Source of the DNA: Chitinispirillales bacterium
GTDB lineage: Bacteria > Fibrobacterota > Chitinivibrionia > Chitinivibrionales > Chitinispirillaceae
NCBI GenBank assembly: GCA_031283085.1
Contig: JAITCM010000097.1
Coordinates: forward strand, 1 to 44,064
DNA: 44,064 nt
Direction: 5' to 3'
A program made the position numbers and the translations under genes. Shown here piece after piece: positions 18,291 to 27,380 of the stretch. The notes under the pieces are model-generated. The model saw only the letters and a program-made list of their open reading frames with translations. It was not told the DNA's origin and searched no databases. How positions within the stretch are numbered: position 1 is the stretch's first letter; each line of letters opens with the position of its first letter.

Positions 18291-18662
18291 TTACTTCTTC
18301 TTGACGACCTTTTTCTTCGCGGGGGCGGCGGCTTTTTTGACCGGCGCCTTCTTGACCGTCGTTTTCTTCACCGGCGCGTCGCCCAATATCGCGTCCTTGG
18401 CGGTCTTCGATACCTTGAATTTCACAACCTTTTTCGCGGGTATCTTTATCACAGCGCCCGTCGCGGGATTTCTGCCCGTCCTCGCCTTGCGTTGCACGAG
18501 GACCAACTTTCCGAGGCCCGGAAAGACGAAACCGTTCTTTGCTTCCACGTAAGCCAGCTGTGAAAGGTTGTCAAGAAACGACTTCACCTGCTTCTTGGAG
18601 AGCTCCTCGGTTTCCGACAGCTTTTGAATCACTTGAGTCTGAGTCAGACTTTTTCCTGCCAT
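18291..18662 (-). CDS. HU-family DNA-binding protein with histone H1-like Lys/Ala tail
   Basis: ATG 18662 has a strong AAAGGAG site seven bases upstream, so the longer frame is rejected. The 123-residue protein has an HU/IHF fold (about 1-90): helix-rich SLTQTQVIQKLSETEELSKKQ, then GFVFPGLGKLVLVQRKARTG with the DNA-intercalating arm RNPATGAVIKIPAKKVVKFK. A tail of about 28 residues rich in KK-A/P follows (APVKKAAAPAKKKVVKKK). HU proteins bend and compact DNA; similar tails occur in histone H1-like bacterial proteins and probably strengthen nonspecific DNA binding. Confidence 0.9.
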   Translation of the reverse strand: MAGKSLTQTQVIQKLSETEELSKKQVKSFLDNLSQLAYVEAKNGFVFPGLGKLVLVQRKARTGRNPATGAVIKIPAKKVVKFKVSKTAKDAILGDAPVKKTTVKKAPVKKAAAPAKKKVVKKK

Positions 18663-18803
18663 GTTGGCTCCTTTTTTGATACAGTGAGTTGTGGCGTTAA
18701 GTGCCATATTTACATACAGAATATAATATTTGCTTTCACAAATACAATATTTTTATTAAAAAAAATTAATATTTTTCAACACGCCGATTCCGTTCACAGT
18801 CTT

Positions 18804-20030
18804 TCAAATACATACGGGTTCCGGCACAGGCTCGAACTTTTTGTTTACCGCGTCTAAGAGTCCGTACGCTTTTTCAACCATGTCGAACGATTTGTGTACC
18901 CACGCGCTGCCCCAGAAAAAGTTGCAGCTTGTCTCCGCCGTGAGCAGCGCGTCGTAGGCGTCGAATATCATCTGCCGCGTACCTTCCGGGTCGCCGATAG
19001 CGCCAGATTTAGCGCACTCGTCAAAGCGTTTCTTTGTCTTGTGGTAATACCCGCTCGCGTTGCGCAGTTCGTCGAAGCCCTTCTTTTGCAGTAACCCGCC
19101 CGTCCACTGCGTAAAGTCGCCGCCCCAATGGTCGCCGGTATTCCACGCGCCGCGGTGCACCTCCACCTCCTCCTCCGGCGGAAACCTGTCTAAGTACTCC
19201 TTTATGTGCGTGGGTATAAAACCCAGCGTCCCCGCCCTGTACCTGTTCAATACCTCGTGATAGAAGCAGCCCCAGAAACTTGAGTTGATGTCGGTGCTCC
19301 TGAACCACCCGCCGTTCTCGCCGTCCGTCCAGGTGGTAACGAGCGCCGGAAAGTCGCACCACTTTGTCCGCTCGTAAATCTCGTGTTGAAACCATCCGGG
19401 GTCGAGGCCGGATTCCTGCGCGTCGGAGAGTTCGCGGTCACGCGGAATTACGACAATCTCCTCGCCGCCGTACCGCGCTATGTACGGCCGGTACCGACGC
19501 TCCTCCCAGCGCATTTCGCGTTTAGGCTTGATGTACCAGCAGTCCACAATCACGTAGGAATACCCGTGCCGCTTTAGCATGGGAATCATCTCCATGCAGA
19601 ACCCCATCTCCGGCGGCCAAAACCCGTGAAAGACCCCGCGTCCGAGCATATGCCTCCCCAAACCCTTCCACCAATCGGTCTGAGCGTCCCAATCCGCTTC
19701 GGGTATCAGAGGGTAAACCGGATGATAAAGCCCGCTGCCCACAAACTCAACAGGCGAACGCCGGAAACGCTCCATGAAGTCGGCGACGGGCGCTGTATCC
19801 TGAAACATCTCGCGTATCCCCGGGTCCTCAAGCTGTTTGAGCAGCGTGCCGGAGACGCTCAGGTGTAGCCGCGCAATGTCCTCGTAGCCCTCAAGCATAC
19901 GCGTAATGCGGTCGTAACACCACATTATCTGCTTCGCCTCCCACCTCTCTTCGGCGGAGTTGAAAAGCGCCGACAGGTTTCCGAGCGGTTGGTGGAGGTG
20001 AAGGCCGAGAGCGTGGTATATTGCGCCCAT
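18804..20030 (-). CDS. glycoside hydrolase family 57 protein
   Basis: A 408-residue single-domain protein without signal peptide, so probably cytoplasmic. It starts behind AAAGGAAA. GH57 landmarks are LGLHLHQPLGNL at the N-terminus (HxHQPxG), GFWPPEMGFCMEM, which aligns with the catalytic-Glu region (WLPE-type), and TTWTDGENGGWF carrying the catalytic Asp region. GH57 includes alpha-amylases, amylopullulanases and glycogen branching enzymes, so a role in storage or dietary alpha-glucan metabolism is reasonable. The precise reaction cannot be assigned. It is transcribed away from the lipoprotein gene at 20185 across a gap with a 22-bp palindrome. Confidence 0.9.
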   Translation of the reverse strand: MGAIYHALGLHLHQPLGNLSALFNSAEERWEAKQIMWCYDRITRMLEGYEDIARLHLSVSGTLLKQLEDPGIREMFQDTAPVADFMERFRRSPVEFVGSGLYHPVYPLIPEADWDAQTDWWKGLGRHMLGRGVFHGFWPPEMGFCMEMIPMLKRHGYSYVIVDCWYIKPKREMRWEERRYRPYIARYGGEEIVVIPRDRELSDAQESGLDPGWFQHEIYERTKWCDFPALVTTWTDGENGGWFRSTDINSSFWGCFYHEVLNRYRAGTLGFIPTHIKEYLDRFPPEEEVEVHRGAWNTGDHWGGDFTQWTGGLLQKKGFDELRNASGYYHKTKKRFDECAKSGAIGDPEGTRQMIFDAYDALLTAETSCNFFWGSAWVHKSFDMVEKAYGLLDAVNKKFEPVPEPVCI

Positions 20031-20090
20031 AAGTGAATGTTTCCTTTTTTTAAGGTACGGATTTATTGACTAATATACTTTTTTTCAAAA

Positions 20091-20112
20091 TCAAAGTCAA
20101 ATTTGACTTTGA
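20091..20112. promoter_or_regulatory. 22-bp perfect palindrome, probable operator
   Basis: TCAAAGTCAAA is followed directly by its exact complement. It lies in the gap between the divergent GH57 gene and the lipoprotein-glmS pair, 73 bases before the ATG at 20185. A perfect palindrome of this length without a loop suits a dimeric regulator better than an RNA hairpin terminator. The cognate protein is unknown. Confidence 0.55.
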
Positions 20113-20184
20113 ACTTTCGGCTTTAATTATTTTTAATTGCGAAGCGTCAATAAAACGTTTTTAATTTAATTGCGGAGATAAGTT

Positions 20185-21135
20185 ATGTCTTTTAAACGTC
20201 TTATCATGGCTGGGCTCGCGGCGGCCGCCTGTTTTTTCGGCGGGTGCGTTGCCGTGGAAGAGCCTCTGCCGGACACGTCTCTCGATAGCAGATTTTGGGG
20301 AGACTGGCGAATGGTTTACGACGACGACGACGGTACGGCGATAGAAATTACTACCGTCAAGAACACCGGTGAACTGATTGAGGGAGGTTTTTTGAGGGTT
20401 GAGGATTATTGGATTGAGAGCTGGTTGAATACCGGAACGTGGCGCGTAAGCAACGACACGCTATACGAAATAATCGACGGCGAGAAGCTTCCTTTGCGAT
20501 ACATATTCTCAAATTCCGGCAATAGATTGACGCTGATATTTTGCGAGAGGGAAGAATGCTACGAAAACATTGCGGAAAGGGTTGACGTCGCCGCCGTTAA
20601 AAGCCGAATGGAGAGGGTTTACGGTCAAGACCTCGCCCTGTACGCCTCTGCCGGTTACACTGATTTGATGTGGCGTTTGAAGGAAGATGAGTATGAAATC
20701 ATTGACTTTGACATGATGTATTTCTATGACGGCCAACGCTACTTCGGCGATGATTGGTACTACGATGACTATGACGGTTGCTATTATCACGGTGAAGACG
20801 TGTGGGATGAGTGGTACGACCCTGTATGGTATACAATCGGGTCCCGTCTGTTCCTGGTTCTTACGAACGGCATTAAAGCGGAAGAAACGGTTGAGTTGAA
20901 GTATGAGGTTACAGGCAGCGGAAGCGCCGCAAGGCTATTGCTCTCTCCGGCGCTGCCCGACGGGACGCTCTTGGCCGAGGATGTCTGGCTGCCCGCCGAG
21001 TACGATGATTGGGGCTGGGGATTTTATAAGTCAAGGTATGGTAAAAAATCAGCCAAAAGCCGCAAAGGTCTTTTCACAAAGAAAAAAGAGGACAGACGCG
21101 AACATGTGTGGAATAGTAGCGTATATAGGCGATAA
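20185..21135 (+). CDS. predicted lipoprotein of unknown function
   Basis: A 316-residue protein with a type II signal peptide (MSFKRLIMAGLAAAACFFGGC, lipobox FGGC). The body has repeated beta-sheet-like, very acidic and aromatic segments (WGDWRMVYDDDDGT, GQRYFGDDWYYDDYDG, YDDWGWGFYKSRYG). The first half (WGDWRMV to LTLIFCE) resembles lipocalin-like small barrels that begin with a G-x-W signature. The C-terminus turns basic (KKSAKSRKGLFTKKKEDRR). The last 32 bases overlap the start of glmS in another frame, so translation may be coupled, although the pair has no obvious functional link. A GGAG site supports the start. Family not recognised. Confidence 0.7.
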   Translation: MSFKRLIMAGLAAAACFFGGCVAVEEPLPDTSLDSRFWGDWRMVYDDDDGTAIEITTVKNTGELIEGGFLRVEDYWIESWLNTGTWRVSNDTLYEIIDGEKLPLRYIFSNSGNRLTLIFCEREECYENIAERVDVAAVKSRMERVYGQDLALYASAGYTDLMWRLKEDEYEIIDFDMMYFYDGQRYFGDDWYYDDYDGCYYHGEDVWDEWYDPVWYTIGSRLFLVLTNGIKAEETVELKYEVTGSGSAARLLLSPALPDGTLLAEDVWLPAEYDDWGWGFYKSRYGKKSAKSRKGLFTKKKEDRREHVWNSSVYRR

Positions 21136-22957
21136 ACCCGCCCTGCCGATACTGCTGAACGGCCTGAAAAGGTTGGAGTACCGCGGCTACGACAGTGCCG
21201 GCGTCAGCGTTCTCGGCGCGGCCTCCGGCAGGATTGAGACCGTCAAGTCGGTGGGCAAGATACGGGCGCTCGAGAGCAAAATAAGCGGTATGGGCGACGG
21301 CGGCGCAAAACCGGATTTGGACGGCGTTATCGGCATCTCCCACACCCGCTGGGCGACCCACGGCGAACCCACCGTGGCCAACGCGCACCCGCACCTCTCC
21401 GCCGACGGCAGGATTGCCGTCGTGCACAACGGCATAATCGAGAATTACGCCACAGTCAAAAAAATACTCGAGTCCGAAGGGGTGAAGTTCGTCTCCGACA
21501 CCGACACGGAGGTTATCGCCCACTGGATATCGCGTTTTTACGAAGGAAATCTCGGCGAGGCGGTTCAAGAGGCGCTCAAGTCGCTTGAGGGCGCCTTCGG
21601 TCTCGCGGTGGTATGCGAGGCGGAGCCGGATGTGCTCATCGGCGCGCGGCGTGGCAGCCCGCTCATACTCGGCGTAGGCGAGGGTGAGAGCTTCCTGGCC
21701 AGCGACGTATCGGCCGTCGTCGAGCACACGCAGAAAATCGTCTACCTTGAGGACGACGATGTCGTGGAAATTACCCGCGGCGGGTTCTCCATCCGCAACG
21801 TCTTGCGCCAGCCGGTCAGACGCGAGACGCTGGAGATAGAGGCGGATTTGGAAATCGCCAAAAAGGGTAACTTTCCGCACTTCATGCTAAAGGAGATATT
21901 CGAGCAGCCCGAGGCGCTGCGCAACTGCACACGCGGGCGGCTGTTGCTCGACGAGGGCAACGCGAAGCTGGCCGGACTCGACAACTCCATGCGGGAATTG
22001 CGTTCCATAGACCGCGTGATAATTACCGCCTGCGGAACGAGCTACTACGCCGCGATGGTGGGGGAGTACCTCATAGAGGAGTGGGCCGGCATCCCCGTGG
22101 AGGTTGAGTACGCCTCCGAGTTCCGCTACCGCAACCCGATAATAGGCGCGAACACGCTCATCTTCACAGTCTCGCAGTCGGGGGAGACGGCGGATACGCT
22201 GGCCGCGCTTAAAGAGGCGAAGCGCAAGGGCGCCACGGTGCTCTCTATATGCAATGTCGTTGGTTCCACTATAGCGCGCGCGGCTGACGGCGGCGTCTAC
22301 CTGCACGCCGGCGCCGAGATAGGCGTGGCGAGCACAAAGGCCTTCAACGCCCAAGTCGTAGTACTGGCGCTTGTAGCGCTGTTGCTTGGGCGGCAAAGGC
22401 GTCTGTCATTTGAACAGGGAATAGAGATAACAAGGGCGCTCGGCGCGCTGCCAGGGCTGGTCGAGGAAACACTGAAGTTAAGCGATGAAATTTTGTCGAT
22501 AGCCGGGGATTATTACACATGCGCCAACTTTTTGTACTTAGGCAGGCACTACCACTATCCCGTGGCGATGGAGGGCGCCCTGAAGCTGAAAGAAATCAGC
22601 TACATACACGCGGAGGGCTACCCGGCGGCGGAGATGAAGCACGGCCCGATAGCGCTCATAGACGCGAATATGCCGGTGGTAATCGTGGCCCCCAAAGACG
22701 CCCTCTTCGACAAGGTCGTATCAAACGCCATGGAAATAAAAGCCCGCGGCGGCCGCCTGATAATGGTGGCAACCGGCGACTCGGCCCCGCTTGACAAGTT
22801 CGCGAGCCACATAATAAGGATACCGGCGACCCTGCCGGCGCTGATGCCGGTGTTGGCGAGCGTCCCGTTGCAGCTACTGGCTTACCATATAGCGGTGTTG
22901 CGGGGAAACGATGTGGATATGCCGCGGAATTTGGCCAAGAGCGTTACTGTGGAGTAA
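21104..22957 (+). CDS. glmS: glutamine--fructose-6-phosphate aminotransferase (isomerising)
   Basis: Starting at ATG 21104 gives 617 residues beginning MCGIVAYIGDKPALP; Cys2 becomes the N-terminal nucleophile of the class II glutaminase domain (1-240: LEYRGYDSAG, GISHTRWATHGEP, HNGIIENY, SDTDTEVIAH). Two SIS sugar-isomerase domains follow (TACGTSYYAAM; SQSGETADTLAAL; GAEIGVASTKAFNAQ; KEISYIHAEGYPAAEMKHGPIALID). The C-terminus DMPRNLAKSVTVE is the classical end. It makes glucosamine-6-phosphate for peptidoglycan and lipopolysaccharide. Start context AGAGGACAGACGCGAAC is a modest ribosome site, consistent with coupling to the overlapping upstream gene. Confidence 0.97.
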   Translation: MCGIVAYIGDKPALPILLNGLKRLEYRGYDSAGVSVLGAASGRIETVKSVGKIRALESKISGMGDGGAKPDLDGVIGISHTRWATHGEPTVANAHPHLSADGRIAVVHNGIIENYATVKKILESEGVKFVSDTDTEVIAHWISRFYEGNLGEAVQEALKSLEGAFGLAVVCEAEPDVLIGARRGSPLILGVGEGESFLASDVSAVVEHTQKIVYLEDDDVVEITRGGFSIRNVLRQPVRRETLEIEADLEIAKKGNFPHFMLKEIFEQPEALRNCTRGRLLLDEGNAKLAGLDNSMRELRSIDRVIITACGTSYYAAMVGEYLIEEWAGIPVEVEYASEFRYRNPIIGANTLIFTVSQSGETADTLAALKEAKRKGATVLSICNVVGSTIARAADGGVYLHAGAEIGVASTKAFNAQVVVLALVALLLGRQRRLSFEQGIEITRALGALPGLVEETLKLSDEILSIAGDYYTCANFLYLGRHYHYPVAMEGALKLKEISYIHAEGYPAAEMKHGPIALIDANMPVVIVAPKDALFDKVVSNAMEIKARGGRLIMVATGDSAPLDKFASHIIRIPATLPALMPVLASVPLQLLAYHIAVLRGNDVDMPRNLAKSVTVE

Positions 22958-23035
22958 TGTTGAACGGATGGTAATAACGCTTAGCCCTTATTTATCAACG
23001 TGTTACGCCGTTGTAGTGCGATTGTGGGGGGAATA

Positions 23036-23108
23036 TGGAGTAGAGGGGGTTCGAACCCCTGACCCTCAGACTGCCAGCCTGATGCTCTCCCAACTGAGCT
23101 ACTACCCC
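23036..23108 (-). tRNA. tRNA-Ala (anticodon GGC)
   Basis: The minus strand folds as a full cloverleaf. The acceptor GGGGTAG pairs with CTACTCC and includes a G3-U70 wobble, the alanine identity pair. The D arm is GCTCAGTTGGGAGAGC, the anticodon loop is CTGGCAG (anticodon GGC), and the T arm is AGGGGTTCGAACCCCT. Discriminator A73. CCA is not encoded. Confidence 0.96.
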
Positions 23109-23172
23109 AAAAGCCGTCGTATATAAAATAATAGTTCGCTTGAGATATGTCAATACTTTTGTAATATTTTTT

Positions 23173-25182
23173 TCAACGCAGTAATTCTTTGGCCCTCGCC
23201 GTTAGTTCGTCCATCTCTTTGACGGTCTTCTTTACCACCGCGTCTTCCTCCGCCGCCCCCAATACGTTAATCATCTCTTCCGTTGATTCATACGTCGCCC
23301 GGCGGAACGGGTTTTCGTAGTCCTTTGCCCTCGATTGGACGGTAAGGGCGGTTATCCTGGCGCAGTCGTTTGGGACGGCCTCCAAAAAGGCCGCGAAACG
23401 GCTTTCCGTTAACTCGTTTATGTTAACGTGTTCCAGCTTGGCGATGGAGCGGACGGCGTGTTTGACCTTTTCGATTTTGTAGGCGGCGGTGTGCCTGTCG
23501 AACAAGGCGTGGACGCAGTCGAATGTTTTTACGTCGTCGCCCTTTATGGCGCTTATGATGTTTTCCAGCGAGCGCTCGGTGATTATCATTCCCCCGCAGT
23601 CTATCCATCTACTGCCGCCGTCGCCGTCGCTGAGTGGATATATGGAGATTATCAATTCCTTGATATTTTTCAGACCGTTCTCTTTCATGTAGGGCAGGAT
23701 GTTTTTTGCGCAGTAGTGGCGTACCATCATCCTGTACGCTTCGCAGGCCTCGTTGATACGTATAAACGGCGTTGACCGGAGGCTGTTGTCATTGCCGGCG
23801 GCGCCGGCCCTGTGCTGCTCAATTAAGTTTAACGCGTCGAAGATTTCGTCCACTGTGTCCGGCGCTAATGGGTCGGGTTCGATGAATGAACCGCGGTGTA
23901 TGCGCTTATCCTCCCGCATGGCGAACTTATATTTGCTTCGCATTACCGCGTACATATTGTGGGTGAACCAAAAGGCCGGTAATACCGTCACGGAGTTGCT
24001 CTTTTCGTCTATGGTTATCAGGCTGAACGGGAGTTTCAGGTCGAACTCCGTTTGGTACGTTCCCTTGGATATCATCGTGAAAGAGGCGAAGCGGCTGTTG
24101 TGGCGCAGGTTGACGCATAGCCCCGGCCAAAAGCCGCGTTTGGCCCATATCTCGCCGTCGTTCACGCGGCTGTTGTGGTTTGAGCCGATGGTCGCTCCGG
24201 CGGCGATATTGCTCTGACCGCCAAGGGCGGCGGCGATTAAAAAGGAGTTGTTGTGGTGTTGGGCGTGCATGGGCATAATAAGACTGTTGGCTACCTCGCA
24301 GCAGGCTATTTGGGCGCAGTCGCCAACTACGGAGTGCCCCACGCGGGCGGCTTTTGAGAGTGAGACCGATGTGCCGGTCATTACCGAAGATACTTGCGCC
24401 GCCGAGTCAATATTGTTTCCGTAGCCGATAATCGAGTTACGGATTTGGACCGCGGAACCGACGAACGTAGGTTCGCGCGCGTCGCTCAATATTGTGGAGT
24501 TGTGTATCAGCTCGGCGCCGTCCACGACGGCGGAGGGGCCGATGAGAGCGTCTCGGATGGCTTTGGTGTTGACGATTACGGCTTTGCTTGCGATGACCGC
24601 GGATCCGCGCAGATTACCGCAGGAGGCGTAGGTCATCCCGGTGAGTTTGTCGAGCAGGTCACGGTCGCCGCGGAATTTTGCCCAGATGTAGGCGTCGGCG
24701 CAGGTCATATTGGGGTATGGGAGCACCGCCCGGCCGCCGTTTTCGTTTATCACATCTATGGGGTAACGGCGCTCCGCGTTGGCGCTCATCCCAAACGACG
24801 CCCCCTCCGATGAAGAAATCTCGTTGACGCCGAATATCATGACAGAATCGCTAATATGTTGATTTATAGAGAACAAGAGATTATGAATTGCGACATCATC
24901 ATCTATGGATACATTACAAAAATGGCTACGGTACAGGCCGGTTTTGAGTGAGATATTCCCATATTCTAAGCGGTGTTTGCCGAACGCGCCTGTAAAAACC
25001 GTCCCATCGAAACGGCATCCGTGTACCCTGTCGGCGTTAAACCCCGCGGAGGCGACGTAAACGTCGTTCCAGTTCGCGGCCGTGTTGCCCTGTCTTTCGA
25101 GCTGGGCGCTCTCTTCGGGCGTCAAGGCGCGGTAGCAACCGGCGGGGCGTTCCGCGCGCCATTGTTTGATAATCTTTTCCAT
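23173..25182 (-). CDS. DUF4954-like left-handed beta-helix protein
   Basis: A 669-residue soluble protein. The N-terminal region (LTPEESAQLERQGNTAANWNDV, then CRFDGTVFTGAFG) and the long middle with hexapeptide-like rungs (SAVIASKAVIVNTKAIRDALIG, AAQVSSVMTGTSV, ANSLIMPMHAQHHNNSFLIA, NIAAGATIGSNHNSR) match the DUF4954 family common in Bacteroidetes and relatives. These look like nucleotidyltransferase/acyltransferase-type beta helices. HNNS and GSNHNSR suggest a sugar-nucleotide or acyl-carrier binding surface. The C-terminal third is helical (about 450-669). It has no signal peptide and sits beside tRNA-Ala. Function is not known for the family. Confidence 0.75.
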   Translation of the reverse strand: MEKIIKQWRAERPAGCYRALTPEESAQLERQGNTAANWNDVYVASAGFNADRVHGCRFDGTVFTGAFGKHRLEYGNISLKTGLYRSHFCNVSIDDDVAIHNLLFSINQHISDSVMIFGVNEISSSEGASFGMSANAERRYPIDVINENGGRAVLPYPNMTCADAYIWAKFRGDRDLLDKLTGMTYASCGNLRGSAVIASKAVIVNTKAIRDALIGPSAVVDGAELIHNSTILSDAREPTFVGSAVQIRNSIIGYGNNIDSAAQVSSVMTGTSVSLSKAARVGHSVVGDCAQIACCEVANSLIMPMHAQHHNNSFLIAAALGGQSNIAAGATIGSNHNSRVNDGEIWAKRGFWPGLCVNLRHNSRFASFTMISKGTYQTEFDLKLPFSLITIDEKSNSVTVLPAFWFTHNMYAVMRSKYKFAMREDKRIHRGSFIEPDPLAPDTVDEIFDALNLIEQHRAGAAGNDNSLRSTPFIRINEACEAYRMMVRHYCAKNILPYMKENGLKNIKELIISIYPLSDGDGGSRWIDCGGMIITERSLENIISAIKGDDVKTFDCVHALFDRHTAAYKIEKVKHAVRSIAKLEHVNINELTESRFAAFLEAVPNDCARITALTVQSRAKDYENPFRRATYESTEEMINVLGAAEEDAVVKKTVKEMDELTARAKELLR

Positions 25183-25364
25183 AAGGTAATATCAATATAC
25201 ATTATCAACGTTGACGTTATCAATAAAAAAGCGCCCGCTCGTGTAACAATTTAGGTTTTAAAAAAATCTAACATATCAATACGCGGCATAAACTATATTT
25301 TACAAGTATGCCGTTTTTACGCAAATCATCGTTAAACAAATAACAGTAGGGGAGACCATCTGCT
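25183..25364. promoter_or_regulatory. divergent promoter region
   Basis: AT-rich DNA between two genes transcribed away from each other. The plus-side gene at 25365 has a GGGGAG site nine bases before its ATG. Candidate -10 TATATT lies near 25293. Otherwise nothing is seen. Confidence 0.35.
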
Positions 25365-26423
25365 ATGAAGGGCAAAAGATTTTTGGTTCGGGCGGCGTTA
25401 TTTGTATCGGTTGTTATGTTCGGTGTGGGCGCGGCGGCGGCCGACAAAAAGCCGGATATGTCCGTTTACGGCGATGTTATAGCCAGGGTCGGGCAGTCGG
25501 AGATAGTTATTGAGAATACGCTTCTGACGCCGCTTTCCGTTTTGGTAGACGGCAGGGAGGTCGGCAACGCGAAAGCCCGCAACAATACGCGTTTCGTGGT
25601 TGCGGACGGCAACCACTACCTTAAGGTCATCGGGCTTGCCAAGGGCAGCGGTTCTTCCAAAGACTTGCAGTTCTATACTAAGGGTAAGAGGTTCGTTTTT
25701 AGGGTGACCGGTCCTACCATCCAGTCGGTCTATTTAGAGCGGATGAGCGTTTACGACTTGGGCGTGCTTCCAGGCCCACCGGCTCCCGGAGTGGCTGTGG
25801 GGAACGGCGGCAACGAACCGCCGCCCCTCGCTGAAACCTCGCTCGGCAAGGACAAAGCGGCGATGTTTGACCGCTTGGACAGGCAGGTTGCGCCGGCTGT
25901 CGCCCCTGCCCCCGCTCCGGCGGCCCCCGCCCCCGTAGCCTCCGCGCCGGCGCCATCGTCTGCGGCTCCGAGCAACGCGCCCGTCGTCCCCGCCGGGCCA
26001 AAGTTCGCCGCCGTTAACGGTAAAAAGCCCCATATCGCCGTATACGTGACTGGCGACAAGACCGAGAGCGAGAAAAAGGCGTTGGGCGACAAGATGTTGA
26101 CCGCGCTGGTCAACAGCGGTAAATTCATAGCCATCGAGCGCTCCAAAGAGTTCTTAGACGAGATAGACAACGAGCAGAGGAAGCAGCGCGAGGGTTCCGT
26201 TGATGAGAGCCAAATAAGCAAATTGGGCAGGCAGTTTGGCGTCCACTACGTCTGTGTCGCGAATATAATAGAAGCTTTCGGCGGCCATCAAGTCTCCGCG
26301 AGGATAATCAATGTGGAGACCGCCGTAGTGGTTGCTATGGGCGAAGACGACAGCCCCCTTAGGAATATGGACGATTTGGCGAGCGTGTCGTTTAGGATTA
26401 CCAGGATGTTGCTCAAGGAGTAA
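25365..26423 (+). CDS. exported CsgG-like protein with Pro/Ala linker
   Basis: The 352-residue product has a signal peptide (MKGKRFLVRAALFVSVVMFGVGAAAA), a first domain (about 30-130, PEGA-like beta structure: IENTLLTPLSVLVDGREVGNAK), a Pro/Ala linker (about 175-210: APAPAPAAPAPV), and a C-terminal CsgG/TolB-N-like domain (about 220-352). The last has KKPHIAVYVTGD, ALVNSGKFIAIERSKEFLDEI, LGRQFGVHYVCVANI and SARIINVETAVVV. CsgG-type domains are found in outer-membrane secretion and penicillin-binding-protein activator lipoproteins; here no lipobox is seen, so it is probably periplasmic. It is three bases from a conserved GAGAC motif and 32 bases from the next gene, with which it is probably co-transcribed. 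Confidence 0.75.
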   Translation: MKGKRFLVRAALFVSVVMFGVGAAAADKKPDMSVYGDVIARVGQSEIVIENTLLTPLSVLVDGREVGNAKARNNTRFVVADGNHYLKVIGLAKGSGSSKDLQFYTKGKRFVFRVTGPTIQSVYLERMSVYDLGVLPGPPAPGVAVGNGGNEPPPLAETSLGKDKAAMFDRLDRQVAPAVAPAPAPAAPAPVASAPAPSSAAPSNAPVVPAGPKFAAVNGKKPHIAVYVTGDKTESEKKALGDKMLTALVNSGKFIAIERSKEFLDEIDNEQRKQREGSVDESQISKLGRQFGVHYVCVANIIEAFGGHQVSARIINVETAVVVAMGEDDSPLRNMDDLASVSFRITRMLLKE

Positions 26424-26455
26424 TTGAGACGGTTTCAAATTTTAAGGAGATAGAG

Positions 26456-27361
26456 ATGTTAAAGGTCAGCGAAGTCGGTAAGGTATTGCTGTCGGCGGTG
26501 CTCTTGACGGCGGCGGGTTCGGCGTTTGGCGCAAACCCTCCGGCGCTTGCGGGCAGGTGGGTGCTTGAAGAGGGCGGCAGGGCGCCGGCCGGTTTTCCGG
26601 GCAACATGGAGTTGCTGCGGGACGGGACGGGCATAGTGGACGGTAAGAGCCGCAATTGGAAGACCGAAAGCGGTCGTTTTTATTTTATGGGGGACAAAGC
26701 GCTCGCTTACGACTATAAAATGGCGGGGGTAACGCTTACTCTCAAAAATGACGATGGAAAAGAGGTATCCTATATAACGCTGGCCGCGGCAAAGAAGGCC
26801 GAAGACGCCAAAGAAGCCGCCGCCCAGGCCGTAAAAACCGGCGCGAGCACGCTTGTAGACGGCAGAAACAATAAGACCTACAAGACGGTAAGGATAGGGG
26901 GCAAGACGTGGATGGCGGAAAACCTCAACTATCAAACTGGCAATTCTTGGTGCTACAACGGTGTCGTCGGCAATTGCGGCAAATACGGCAGGCTGTACGA
27001 CTGGAAAACGGCGACGGCCGCCTGCCCCTCAGGATGGCATCTGCCCACTAATCAGGAGTGGGCGGCCTTGATGACGACGATGGGCGGCCATTCGGTGGCC
27101 GCCAAGAAGTTGAAGGCCGCAAGCGGCTGGTTCAACAACGGCAACGGAACGGATGAATTCGGTTTTGCGGCGACGCCCGGCGGCAACCGCCGCAACGACG
27201 GCAAATTCTACGGCATCGGCAACGACGGCAGTTGGTGGTCAGCCACGGAGGCCGAGGGCGATCTCGCTTACTATCGGGGCATTTTCTACGCCAGCGAAAA
27301 AGTGTACGAGTTCAACTACGACTGGGGCTACGGTTTTTCCTTACGATGCGTACAAGACTGA
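26456..27361 (+). CDS. FISUMP-domain exported protein
   Basis: Starts behind AAGGAGATAGAG. The 301 residues include a signal peptide (about 1-25, ending GSAFGA), a small lipocalin-like beta domain (LAGRWVLEEGGR to VSYITLAAA, about 31-112), an Ala/Lys helix and a C-terminal FISUMP domain (about 133-301: DGRNNKTYKTVRIGGKTWMA, ENLNYQTGNSWCY, YGRLYDWKTATAACPSGWHL, NGTDEFGFAATPGG, SWWSATE, FSLRCVQD). Compared with the copy at 399-1139 it adds the N-terminal beta domain and lacks the lipobox. Function unknown. A strong terminator follows. Confidence 0.88.
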   Translation: MLKVSEVGKVLLSAVLLTAAGSAFGANPPALAGRWVLEEGGRAPAGFPGNMELLRDGTGIVDGKSRNWKTESGRFYFMGDKALAYDYKMAGVTLTLKNDDGKEVSYITLAAAKKAEDAKEAAAQAVKTGASTLVDGRNNKTYKTVRIGGKTWMAENLNYQTGNSWCYNGVVGNCGKYGRLYDWKTATAACPSGWHLPTNQEWAALMTTMGGHSVAAKKLKAASGWFNNGNGTDEFGFAATPGGNRRNDGKFYGIGNDGSWWSATEAEGDLAYYRGIFYASEKVYEFNYDWGYGFSLRCVQD

Positions 27362-27380
27362 AACGCGCGGCGCGATAGCG

